A stretch of 18,965 nucleotides of DNA from Phoronis ovalis (lineage: Eukaryota > Phoronida > Phoronidae), in assembly GCA_028565635.1 (NCBI GenBank), contig JAOXYB010016798.1:1-18965 (forward strand), in the 5' to 3' direction. Shown here one piece after another: positions 1 to 10,000 of this stretch. Within the stretch, counting starts at the first letter, position 1, and every line of letters begins with the position of its first letter. The position numbers were made by a program, and so were the translations under genes. Below the pieces are notes generated by a model that searched no databases, was not told where the DNA came from, and worked only from the letters and a program-made list of their open reading frames with translations.

Positions 1-742
1 CGAAGCTATCATTTAAGAATGGCTTATGTCCAAATTTGATGAAAATTGCATTGGAGCCTATGGAATATATAATACTGGTTTCGTCTCATATGATAAAGCC
101 ATTTTTGGAAAAAAATAAGTTTTTAGAATTTTAATTTTCAAAAGATTAGGCCAAAAACCCATGCATCTAAACACTCCAAACTTTGCATGAGTTACACATA
201 TTTATCTCCAAACTGTGTCTCAGACTTTTAAAATTTTGCTTTGTTAAAAAATTATGATTTTTTTTTTAAATTTAAGAGTCAGATCATAATCCTGCTTTAA
301 AATTTTGAAAACTCGTAACAAAGCAATTTTGAGATACACTTTTGTAAACCTGCATTAAAGATAATTTTTGCCAAGTTTCAGCTCTGTAGGTGCAAGGGTT
401 TTTGACCTAATTTTTTGAAAAAATTTAAATTCGAAGTTTTCCCCAAAATGGATGCTTATTACATTTGTAACCTTTTGCCTTTGGATTCATTAACATTAAC
501 AGTATATCCTTTGAAATAATGTATACTTTTACATCTCGAGTCACTAACTATTCACCTATGTCTGAATTCATTAGTTCGTAAAGTGAACTGGCTAAGAAGC
601 AGGTGTGTTGTTATAAGTGAAAGTGTCAGCTGATACAAGACAATTATTTTTACCCTTAATTTATCCAAAAGATGTGATCCTAGAATTGAAACTATGTCTT
701 GGTGCTTTTTAGCGTAAAAACTGTTCACAATCAAATATTTAC
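1..742 (-). other. AOPEP: AOPEP intron (left part) with no recognisable exon
   Basis: This is the interior of the intron after AOPEP coding exon 7. I looked for the expected continuation on the minus strand and found no conserved exon. Most of 99-452 is occupied by the inverted repeat described separately. A 60-codon open frame at 552-734 resembles nothing known. Confidence 0.7.
99..452. repeat. Long imperfect inverted repeat (foldback, MITE-like)
   Basis: The left arm, from about 99, carries CCATTTTTGGAAAA, then TTTCAAAAGATTAGGCCAAA, ACCCATGCA and TTTGCTTTGTTA. It is answered in reverse complement by the right arm ending near 452 (TTTGGGGTCAAAAACC-type blocks and TAACAAAGCAATTTTGAGA). The arms are about 150-175 bp, with the centre near 270 where ATTATGAT (249-256) pairs with ATCATAAT (283-290). 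Identity is moderate and indels are frequent, so the element looks old. No transposase is visible. A non-autonomous DNA transposon is the natural reading, but target-site duplications are not clear. Confidence 0.65.
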
Positions 743-850
743 CTCAGATGTTACCAGTTTACCATGGAATTCTTGTACAAATTTTCTTAAAAAACTGCAG
801 AACGAGTCCTCTCCAACAAGTTCCATCAAGTATCGCAGTAGAAAATAGCC
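743..850 (-). CDS. AOPEP: AOPEP coding exon 7 (last one in the window)
   Basis: This exon follows acceptor TTTTGAAAG and ends TCT GAG|GTAAAT. It encodes residues 544-579 (GYFLLRYL, SFLRKFVQEFHGKL), matching human GYFLLRFL and SFLRKFV. Its acceptor tract is T/A-rich. The next exon is not in the window. Confidence 0.93.
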
Positions 851-3800
851 CTTTCAAAATAAATAAAATTACTGATTATTTAAGACACATAACGATGTGT
901 GAACTATAGAAACCTAATAAATCATTGGATATGTTTTCAAACTTAATTCTTTTATTTACAATATTATTAGACTTTCTTCGATATTTTCAGCAAACTTTTT
1001 CAAATTGTCAGTTTCTATTTAGTTTCTAAGCGTAATTTTAATAGTTAAATATTATGACATAGCCTGCAGAATTCAAGAATAGAACACAGGAGTTTTCAGT
1101 ACCGTACTTACTTTAAGATAATGAACCTGAGTGAAACTTTTCTCTGGATTCATGCCGTGCTTTATTAGTACTGCTAAAGTATCTGGATCTTTCATTACTT
1201 CACCTTTGTTAGGCCTGTAAAGAGTGAAGAAAAAAAACAACACTGTATTTAGTACTGATCACACTAACCTTTAAATACAACAGTACTGTGTACAATACTC
1301 ACAAACTATTTCACATGCCGGAGACATCTGTTGAAAACAGTTGGAATAAAAGCAAGGTAATAATCCATTTGACTAAATGTGAAAATCCTATCTAGTGTGC
1401 AGCAAGAAAGCAACAGTTAGAGGTACACAGTACAGTCTTTTTAGCTCGCAAAAGCGGTTACTAGTAATTGTTCAAAAATTCACATTAAATGTCTGATTAT
1501 TTATCTGTTGATGTTAAAGTGAAACCAAATTTCTTATGCACTAAAAAAACACACCTCAGAGTTTGTAATTCCTCCTTTGTATTTTGCAACTCTCCTTCTA
1601 ACATTTTAAACTTAATCAAAGCTCGAAGTTCAGCATGTTCTTTTGCTTCCCTGGGTGTCCACTGAAATAAAAATAGAAACACTAGCTCATAGGTATAAAG
1701 TATACAAGACCACACCAAAAAGATAAGTTGTAAGTTGTTTAACAGCAAGGCCCTAAAAACTGAGCAGGTAGGGCTGTTTTGAACAGAAGTTGTTAGAATC
1801 TAAGTCAGTCAGGCTTTTCAATGTTAATAGGAAAAAAAAAATATAAAAAATAAGTGGTCATGCTCATTAAACAAGACTTCTTTTTGATCTGGCCTAAAGA
1901 ATGTTTAGAAATTACTATGAAAAATTACAAGTAGATACAATGATTCGGTGACACTATATTGGTATGTGCCGGGAAAAATTAGTATGGCTACATTAACATA
2001 TATTGGCTCCTATGAGCTCATACACTATGGTTTACACCAATTGACATATCAGAACAATGTTATCATCCATAAAAATTATCCTTTGATAACATGTTTAAAT
2101 TTAAGAAGTTTCATCCTATAAATAGACACTTAATTAAAATTCCAAAATAAATGCGTATTATGAGAATTTATAAATTTAAAAAGGTGAAAATCTGAAGTTA
2201 TCTAGACTACAAAGTGGTACAAAAAAAGTCGCATTTACACTGCAACAACATACTGATATCTGCCTCTTGAATACCTCACTATACCTGCATAACTTCTGCA
2301 TGTAGCAAGTCCTCCATGAATGTAGCAAACCCTTCACTCAGCCATTCCTCACTCCAATCTCTTGCACCAATTAACAGGCCAAACCAAGAGTGACTAACTT
2401 CATGAGCTAAACGAATGCACAAACTATGGTCTCTAGCAAGCAGGGATTGAGAAATGAAAGTAAGATTAGGACTGGCGAGCCCCATACTAGCAAACGATGA
2501 AGGTGTAACTAAAAAGTCGTGTCTCAAAAATGGATGCGGACCTAGTAGCTTATGAGCTGCAAGAAAGCATTTGGGTACGTAGTTCTTAAACTCGTCATTA
2601 GTTTTCTGTATTAGGCTTTCAGGTGAAAAAATTCGACTTGGTAACACAGTATCAGGAGAAAATGTTACTTCACAATGTTGGTGTGAGCAAACAGGAAGCG
2701 TGGAGCTGGAAATAAAACAGGCTTGCATCAGAAAATCAAATGTTAATAAACGTAACACTAATCTCAAGAAGAAATAATCTTATAAAACATCACAGAATGT
2801 GTTGCTCATCATTATGACGTGTTTTTATATCTAATATTTTTCCATGTCTTACTAAACATGTCAAACTACATTGTGTGCAAGAATGAAAAATAGCAGCAAC
2901 CAAATGGTGTCATACCTTTGTGCATTTTTAATGCCATCTGTAATTACTGAACACTTCCAATGACCAACAGCAATAGCAAGTGTAGAACATGGCAGTGACA
3001 TATTAGTTTGATAGTAGTATGACATCGAACCTTAAATCAAAATATTTAGCAATTTGCAAAATGTGAAATTATCATGTATTTACCAAGCAGAAAAATCAGC
3101 TACTCTCTACAGTGGGCAATCAGAAATTTGATGTCATCTGCGGTCAGGGAGTGCATGTTGTATTTTAGCCCCTTCGCCAAACGATTTGTAACGTGTGACC
3201 TCATTGCAGGCAAGCAAAAATAAAACTGGTGACTGCATCTTGTGAGAGCGTTAAGCTTTAATTTGTTTGGAGAAGAATTTGATAAAATTTATATAAAATG
3301 AATGCTTGGTAGACGAGAAAAAATTAAAGAATAATAAAAAAGGTTTCTATTTTTGAAGTGCAAAACATCTGGCCCTATACTACCAACCAGGCATAATGAG
3401 ACATATACCGAGTGAATTGCATCCAAATCGAATTTGAACCACTCAAAGATGCAGTAAAGGGTAAAACGTTTGATAATAACAAATGATAATAATGGTTCAT
3501 TTATATCTAAAGTACGTATTACAGATGATAGAAAGGGAATAAACAAACCATTGGTACCTATACATTAAAGTTATATTTACTATTAGTTACAAAATTTTAA
3601 TGTAATATTAATACAGATCATGAAAGAAATGCCATGACAATAAAGTGAAGTCGAACAAGAGTAGAGATACCGAGGTATATTTTATACATGAGGCTATTAC
3701 TCAGTAATAGAAAACAAAATTAATGCATTTTTAGTCATAAATATTTGTCCTCAAGTATACCAGGAAAAATAATATGATTTGGAATATATTTGTAAAATAA

Positions 3801-5077
3801 ATTGAAACAACAAAGTATTACAATTAAGCCAATGCTAGCAACTATAGTCAATATAGCAGTAACAAATACTTACCATCTTCGCCAGTTTGTATATCTGGCT
3901 CTTGATCACCACTCATAAGTACCATTGCACCACCAAACACACAGATCCTACTTTGCCATGTTGCCATAGCAACAGGCGGCTCTTGACATGGAAAGAATGA
4001 CCTGTTGTTAATCCATGCAGCTGGTGTAAAGACGCAGGGACTATAAAAAAGTGGCGTGCAATTGCTAACTAAAAACAACATCATACTCGAATATAAATAA
4101 CAATAAAAGATACCTTGTACTTATTTCTTCCCTGAAATGTGGAATTTTCTCTTCAGGTCAGGGTGATTAATTATTCAACAAATGATAAAAAATTGAAATT
4201 TGTTATAGTGAATAATTTTGTATTTATTGGAAACAATTTTTCAAGTATGTAGTTTTCAAAGTAGTTATATAACCTAATATAATATACTTCAGTATGTGTT
4301 ACACATCAGCCTCGGTAGAGAATACAACATTGTAATAGTTATTTAAATATGAGCAACATACTTGTCATCCTGGTCTACTGTCCACTTCAATGAAGCCCCA
4401 TGTGACTTTGTGCTGTAGCCAATTTTAACAACAGTGGGAAACTCATGAGGGCAAGTAACACCCTCTTTCCACAGTTTTATACACCAATCTTCGGTATCAA
4501 ACACAAGTTTCCTGCTTGGATTTTGTGCACATTCTTCAAAAGCTGTATTTTTCCTTTTCCAATCAGAAGAATGTTTTAAACATTCAAGTTTTTGCAGTAA
4601 ATGTTTTGGGACCAATAATTCATGAACGTATTTTATGGATATATCACAACAATCAAGAACCATTTTAAATTCACTTGTATTCTCTAATGATCTGGCAACA
4701 TACTGCACTGTATCTTTATTGTCCTTGTACTTCCCTTTATTGTTAGGAGCAGCTTCTTCAATGCCATAACCTTCAGTGGTTTCAATGTCAAGAACTGCAT
4801 TCTCCATCTTTGTAATGCCCATTGATGCAGCAACTTTATTACTGTCACATTCAATCATGTTCACATTTTTACCTTGAGATAAACTTGTACCATGTTTTAA
4901 TAGACACATTTTACAGTGCTCAACATCTTCAACAGGTTTACAAAACAAGGTAATATTTCCAGAAAAGCTTTTGGTATCAAAGTTACATGCCAAGTCTAGG
5001 ATATAATGATGTACTAGTACATCATCAGTGTTTGCCATGAGGGGGAGATCATGCTGTCCTTTGTCTTTAAAAGCCAT
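743..5077 (-). CDS. AOPEP: Aminopeptidase O (M1 zinc metallopeptidase), 5' seven coding exons, partial
   Basis: The gene joins seven exons: complement(743..850, 1112..1214, 1555..1661, 2285..2705, 2916..3030, 3874..4040, 4362..5077). These total 1737 bp, or 579 codons, with phases matching at every junction. It encodes an M1-family enzyme that removes N-terminal residues from peptides. Zinc ligands and the general base are visible as HEVSH at residues 434-438 and Glu 457 (HExxH-x18-E, within GARDWSEEWLSEGFA). The usual M1 GxMEN exopeptidase motif is replaced by GLASP at 408-412; human aminopeptidase O, from memory, has GMASP. The N-terminal DLPLMANT, the mid-region NNRSFFPCQEPPVAMATWQ and HGMNPEKSFTQVHYLKGYF also match that protein. 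The start is the first in-frame ATG, in context AAAATGG. The human protein is about 819 aa, so roughly 240 C-terminal residues lie beyond the left edge. Family assignment is firm; substrate specificity is not visible. Confidence 0.95.
1112..1214 (-). CDS. AOPEP: AOPEP coding exon 6
   Basis: This exon follows acceptor CTCTTTACAG and ends CTT AAA|GTAAGT. It completes codon 509 and encodes residues 510-543. The block IKHGMNPEK and QVHYLK is near-identical to the human protein. Confidence 0.95.
1555..1661 (-). CDS. AOPEP: AOPEP coding exon 5
   Basis: This exon follows acceptor TTTATTTCAG and ends CTG AG|GTGTGT. It encodes residues 474-508, a charged helical stretch (PREAKEHAELRALIKFKM) matching the AREQQELRA region of human aminopeptidase O. 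Confidence 0.9.
1662..2284 (-). other. AOPEP: AOPEP intron 4
   Basis: A 623 bp GT-AG intron that is AT-rich with homopolymer runs. I see no coding or structured element in it. Confidence 0.85.
2285..2705 (-). CDS. AOPEP: AOPEP coding exon 4 (catalytic zinc-site exon)
   Basis: This exon follows acceptor TTTTATTTCCAG and ends CAG|GTATAG. It encodes residues 334-473. It holds the exopeptidase-position motif GLASP, the zinc-binding HEVSH and the third ligand in LSEGFA, so the whole active site lies in one exon. Confidence 0.96.
2916..3030 (-). CDS. AOPEP: AOPEP coding exon 3
   Basis: This exon follows acceptor TTTAAG and ends CAA AG|GTATGA. It encodes residues 296-332, including PCSTLAIAVGHW, with both flanking codons split. 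Its identity rests on exact phase agreement with both neighbours and on resemblance to the equivalent block of human aminopeptidase O. Confidence 0.88.
3031..3873 (-). other. AOPEP: AOPEP intron 2
   Basis: An 843 bp GT-AG intron. An 85-codon open frame at 3289-3546 has no recognisable family signature and no splice support. Otherwise I see nothing. Confidence 0.85.
3874..4040 (-). CDS. AOPEP: AOPEP coding exon 2
   Basis: This exon follows the acceptor TTTTTTATAG and ends GAT G|GTAAGT. It encodes residues 240-294 with codons 239 and 295 split. PCVFTPAAWINNRSFFPCQE matches the M1 N-terminal domain block of aminopeptidase O. Confidence 0.93.
4362..5077 (-). CDS. AOPEP: AOPEP coding exon 1 (start codon)
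   Basis: This exon encodes residues 1-238 plus two bases of codon 239. It starts MAFKDKGQHDLPLMANT, where DLPLMANT is the conserved aminopeptidase O N-terminus, and ends GAC AA|GTATGT. Residues of about 75-145 are a polar, poorly conserved linker. The sequence VLDCCDISI that follows is conserved. An upstream in-frame stretch has no ATG, which supports the start at 5077. Confidence 0.93.
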
Positions 5078-5087
5078 TTTGTCAACT

Positions 5088-5113
5088 GTACAATGTATGT
5101 GTACAATGTATGT
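5088..5113. repeat. Perfect 13 bp tandem duplication
   Basis: GTACAATGTATGT occurs twice head to tail, ending 11 bp upstream of the AOPEP start codon on the minus strand. It probably lies in the AOPEP 5'UTR or core promoter. Confidence 0.9.
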
Positions 5114-6176
5114 GAACTTAGTATGGTGTATCCCAAATCTCAATATGTCACAAGTACACGACCTTTGCTAAAACCAGTGATAGAAAATAACTGGACTAAC
5201 ACGCACCCAGAATGGCTCGGTTCTAAAATGAATATGAATATGTACAATGTAGACATCCGAGAGTAATGACAATACACAGATAACTTACAATCTCACTTAA
5301 ATTATCAGTAGTATCTTCACCTGTCACACACATTGTTGCTATGCTAGAGAACATTTAATCGATAGCAGAACTGTTATCAATATAGGATTTCTAATTTCGG
5401 TTCACTGAGTTATAGTTAATTATTGAAATAATTTGGATTTTAAAAATTGTTTACAATTGAATTACAGTATGTACATCTATATATAGTCTAGCAGTAACCA
5501 CAATTGTGTTTCTTAACACTTGTTAGGATACATTTAAGGCTAGAAGATCTGTCATCTTGTGTGTTTAAACTTAATTTGATTTTTATATCAAAGCATGACC
5601 CTAAGCACAGTGATTGTCCTTTTAATAGGGTCATATTAACAATATAACTTACATCCAGGACATGTAACAACATTAATATTAATAATCCATGAGTAACTCC
5701 CAAATTGAGAACTAGTAGATTTAACAAATGATATTATATTACCAGTCCTCATAATAGGCCCAATATCTGACATATTGGTACAAAACTTTCCTTTTCAAAA
5801 ACTATTGTCTTTCTAATAAAAACTCAACTGTACAATGAAATTATTAATACAGCAATACTAGGAGTACTATAATAGTAACTATATGGTTCATTAATATCAA
5901 GTTAAGAAAGTAAATCTACACTAGTAAACATGGGACTATTATAATTAAGTTATAATACTTTTTAATAGCCCCAGCTTCAGACTACAAGACACAAGTACAA
6001 GTTTTAAAAGCTACTAACTTAACTAAGGAAAATAAATAGTGATTCTTTCAACTAGAACTTATACTTATAGACTCAGGTTTGAATAGACAATATTAAATTA
6101 ATTATCAACTTTTATGACCTTCATGAACAACTCCTATAGTAAATTAAAGGCTGTCCATAGTAAGGGTCATGCTTGC

Positions 6177-6256
6177 AGGACTACTCCTAGTCCTATAGCT
6201 GCTCCTGATAATAATAATAATAATAATAATAAGAGTTTAAAGAGCGTGTGCGCTCT
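6177..6256. repeat. Trinucleotide microsatellite between two short perfect hairpins
   Basis: An (ATA)n run of about 25 bp (6208-6232) lies between AGGACTA-CTCC-TAGTCCT at 6177-6194 (7 bp stem) and AGAGCG-TGTG-CGCTCT at 6241-6256 (6 bp stem). No function is evident. Confidence 0.8.
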
Positions 6257-6560
6257 GAAACACTACAACAACCAACACTCCGCGTGCTTTACTGCTCACT
6301 AGTTTCTGATTGTACATTGTGCCTTGACCTTGTGGAGAACACTGTCACTGTCACTGATGGAGTGATGTTTATATAATTTATAATTATAAGTATAACAAGT
6401 ACAAACTACATGATATTCCAAATCCCGTCCACTGCCTTAGAATTTACACATAGTCAGTCCATCGGCGTACAGTAGTTTGACACAAACCAAAAGCTTGTAA
6501 ATGTACTTATCATAAATATAGGAATTTGATATTCCATGACATAATTCTTTGAGTAAAATT

Positions 6561-6690
6561 CAAACTTCGCGCCACATGGAAGTCGCCATTTTTGCTTTTA
6601 CTTTACATTTACTCACCAGCTGTCGCTTTACTCAAAAAGCCATGACAACAACGCATTAGTTCACAAGAAATGGTGATGTCACCGCTTTTT
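6561..6690 (+). promoter_or_regulatory. Candidate MAPK15 promoter region
   Basis: This is a locally CpG-bearing patch in AT-rich DNA, about 260-390 bp upstream of the MAPK15 start. Readable motif-like sites are TTCGCGCC (E2F-like, 6566-6573), CGCCATTTT (YY1-like, 6584-6592), GTTGTCATGGC on the minus strand (half of an RFX X-box-like site, 6639-6649), and the inverted repeat GGTGATGTCACC (6672-6683) around a CRE/ATF-like TGATGTCA. MAPK15 acts at cilia in other animals, which makes the X-box-like half-site plausible, but its second half (AAC) is not conserved. Motif matches of this length can be chance. Confidence 0.35.
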
Positions 6691-6911
6691 GTGGACATTT
6701 TTGTGATATTTCGTGTATTCTTACGCTGTGATATTACTATGTTATTTAGAATTAGTAATCCGAAACTGGTGATACTATTACGTTTTCTAAGAAAGTACTT
6801 ATTTGTGCAGATTTTGATATAAAATATTCATTAAAAAATTATGGACTTTTAGCTATTTATTTCTTGCGCACTAATCATAAACAGCAGTGAGACGCCATAC
6901 CCTGTCCGTTG

Positions 6912-6953
6912 ATGGCATTTGGTTGTTTGGGTTCCGAATTTCAGTCAAAATGA
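6912..6953 (+). promoter_or_regulatory. Upstream ORF overlapping the MAPK15 start codon (ATGA)
   Basis: ATG at 6912 opens a 13-codon frame that stops at TGA 6951-6953. The stop overlaps the MAPK15 ATG (6950-6952) as ATGA. The uORF start has T at -3 and G at +4, a moderate context. The main start has A at -3. The uORF matters only if the mature 5'UTR contains it: AATTTCAG ending at 6944 could be a 3' splice site that removes it. Confidence 0.5.
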
Positions 6954-7015
6954 GCTCTGAAATTGAAACTCACGTTACAAAAAAGTATGAAATTAAAAAG
7001 AGATTAGGAAAAGGG
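6950..7015 (+). CDS. MAPK15: MAPK15 exon 1 (start codon)
   Basis: This exon encodes residues 1-22, ending in the glycine-rich loop at LGKG|GTAAGT. It is 22 codons, phase 0. No other in-frame ATG lies just upstream. Confidence 0.93.
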
Positions 7016-10000
7016 GTAAGTAGGTCTGAATCCTATTTAAGAAAAGTGTATATGTTAGCAGGCTTACAGTCATTCATCTTGGCGGCATACACATTATTAC
7101 TGTCACATAGCTCTGACTTTGAAAGAGTGTAGAGCATTGTTTTTCGTGCATGTCTATTGATCGCCTCGACGGAAGTTCTGACAAATATCGCTTGTATATT
7201 TATGTAGTTAGAAGGAGCCTTGGATGCATAAGTGAAATATTGTATTCTTCCTTCATGCCAACCGTTCTGCGGTGTTGTCTGTAGATCTTCTATTACATCC
7301 TGCCCTCGGAACTTTCCTTGTACTAGTATTTAAACACGACCACCTGGCATGTTATTGAAAGTTCCCTGGTTCGATATTCTGGGATTGCATGCTCGTGGTA
7401 CTCGTGGTTTTTTGAATACGGGGAACCCAATCCAAAATTTTAGCTTGTGGTAGCAAACCCAATCCAAATTTTTCGAAATATAATGGTAGCGATCCAAATT
7501 TTGCGAAATACAAGGATAGCAATCCAAAATTTTAAAATATTTGAGTAGCAATCCATTTTTACGCAAACTGACTGATACAAACCAAATTCCAAAAATCGTT
7601 TTATGGATACAAACCTAAAATGAATCCAAATTATCTGCTGTAAGCAGCGGGTAGCAATCCAAAGTTTTGAATTTCTTGACAGTAGCAATCCAAAAAAATA
7701 CATACAGCAAGAAGTATACAATCCAAAACCAAAATTTTCAACTGAGCTGCACACCAAAAATACCTCGAGTACCCCCCCCCCCCCGTGATCTGCTCAACTA
7801 AATCAAATCATCTTTTTTTAACCCGCAGTGTACATATTCTGCACTTTTGTTCAAATGCACACACCTCTAGCAAAATCTTCAAATAGCTGAAGGTGGCTAG
7901 TAGAGGAAGAAGAAGAAGGATGTAAAAAAACGACTGAGGATGAAGAGCACCCAGGATGAGGTCAACTTGGTGTGATGTTTTATTACAGTATAACTATATA
8001 TATAAGGCTCAACAAGACAATGAATAAAAAACACTGGTATACACAATTCTGATAACTAATTAGTAAAAAGAACACTTCTTGATATTGGAAAACACACCGA
8101 CATAAACATTATGTACTCCTGCACTTTTCTCCAAACAGCAAGTTTCGACCTAGGATATACAATATAAAACTGGATTTCATATCATCTGGTCTTGACCAAA
8201 TCCGCGGCCCAATTCAGACTGTAAAAAACTCTTGGACTCCTTTAATGTCTTGACTTTACTTTGGCATTTAGAGCATTCTGATTGAACTCTAACTGGTGAC
8301 TTCATGATGTCTAAGGGTGACTGATATGACTACGGAATGCATCACAGAATATAAAGTGAATGTAGGTAGCATGAGATGATCATTTAGTACTATTCCAAAT
8401 CTAATCTATGCTTTCTGCTGGTAATTTTGTCTTTGGCTCCATGATAGACTTTAGGCTCTAGTTTATAGGCAGAATTGCCTGTATTATTTTAGATTTTTTT
8501 TTGCTATGTGGTAATGTTGAAAGACTTATTTCTTAGGAACCAAAGCTCAAATTATATTGAGATGTTGGTAGCATGACTATTCAGGTGGCATGTAACATTT
8601 CAGGTTTTTGGGAAAAAGGTTCTTGAAATTTTTCTCTAGAAGACAATAATTGAACATACTTCCAATTAGGCAGGAAATAGAATTTTGCTAAATTTACAGG
8701 TTAACTTGGCATATCTCATGAGTCAGCACTCGAAGGAGAAGACAAATTAGGTTTAGTTAAACCACACCATCCAGATCTTTCATTCTGACTGTAGGCTCAT
8801 ATTTTGACATTGTTAATAGTTATTCGATTCAATCTGTGTCTGTGTTTTATGCATTCTCATGCTTTTATTTTGATCATAGTCTTTGCTGCAACACTTAAAT
8901 ATCCTAGTACCAGTTTAAAGTTCTGGCATGTTATGCACGATTAACCTTGTGCATAGTTTGGTTTAGCAGCAGGACCCAGTCATTTTTGCTGCTCTACATG
9001 TGTGTACTCACTAACAGAGATTCCCAGCAAGAAATATAGCTCTGCTGGAAGACAACTAAACTTTTGGGAGTCCATTCTGTTGAATTATACATTTACATAA
9101 TTTTAGGCCTATGGTATAGTATGGAAAGCAATAGACAAAAGGACAGGAGAGGTTGTGGCACTAAAGAAGATTTTTGATGCATTCCGAAATCAAACAGATG
9201 CACAGGTAACTAGAAAGTGTTTGTTGTTATTATTTTAACACATGAGTTTCTTAGGAAGGACATTCATCTTGATATTGTATGCCATTCATATTGCAGGTGA
9301 TACTGCATGCTCACTTAAAAGCACCTTCCAAGAAGCTTTTACATATTAAAGTTGGTGTCATTTCATTTACAACTTTGCACTTATTCTCTTGCCAAATTAC
9401 TTTGTTCAAGTTTTTCCTATTAGCCTAGTAACCAGTAAAGTGTAGCATTTTGTGAGAGTCTTTAAAATGTCATCTATAGGGCCATGGCAACACATGAAAG
9501 TTGTCAAGTTGGTTTCATTGACTTGAACTATCATCAGGAATCTAGGTAAAATTGGACATTTTTTAAATTGAAGATACCATGTTGTAAGTTAATTACTTCG
9601 ATAAATGTCAAAAGATTTTGGGAAACCTCCTGTAAAGAAGTGTTTTGTAGTTATTTTAAAGGCGATAAATTTTTTTATCTAATGGTGCATGACAAAATAA
9701 AACCAGTATACACAAAACCTAGCCTCTAAATGAACAAAGCAATAAATAGTACATGGCAGGGTCACCACTCATAGGGAACATGTTGCTCTCTGTCTTTTGT
9801 ACCCAATCCCAAGATGATAATAGACAACGAAACTGGGTTCTGTTGGTATGTAAATTGTTTATTAAATACTATAGACTGCAAGGAACTGCTATGTGAATTT
9901 TAGCTATAGAATGGACAACAAAGTATTGTCTGCTATAAATAAAAACCGGGTTTAACATAATATATATTAGTCGCCAGCATAAGTGAACAAAATGAAAATT

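Larger units (their letters stand above)
5078..6949. other. Divergent intergenic region between AOPEP and MAPK15
   Basis: This 1.87 kb must contain both 5'UTRs and both promoters, since the genes are transcribed outward from it. It holds a perfect 13 bp tandem duplication beside the AOPEP start (5088-5113), a hairpin at 5760-5778, a short structured segment with a trinucleotide repeat (6177-6256) and the candidate MAPK15 promoter near 6.56-6.69 kb. No TATA box can be assigned with confidence. Small open frames here (5488-5727 minus, 6114-6302 plus) look like chance. Confidence 0.75.
7016..9106 (+). other. MAPK15: MAPK15 intron 1
   Basis: A 2.1 kb GT-AG intron interrupting the glycine loop between Gly22 and Ala23. 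It contains the minisatellite and C13 run at 7440-7784. The remainder (7785-9106) is AT-rich with no exon or RNA gene that I recognise. Confidence 0.85.

Noticed and set aside
552-734. 60-codon minus-strand frame as the next AOPEP exon
   Set aside because: It does not resemble the expected aminopeptidase O continuation and does not connect in phase through a convincing acceptor.
5051-5266. 71-codon plus-strand open frame
   Set aside because: It overlaps the conserved start of AOPEP exon 1 in antisense and continues into noncoding DNA with no recognisable motif.
7330-7757. Minus-strand frames with repeating FRKIWIA-like units
   Set aside because: The periodicity comes from the ~30 bp minisatellite. 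Copy lengths of 29, 31, 32 and 44 do not preserve a frame.
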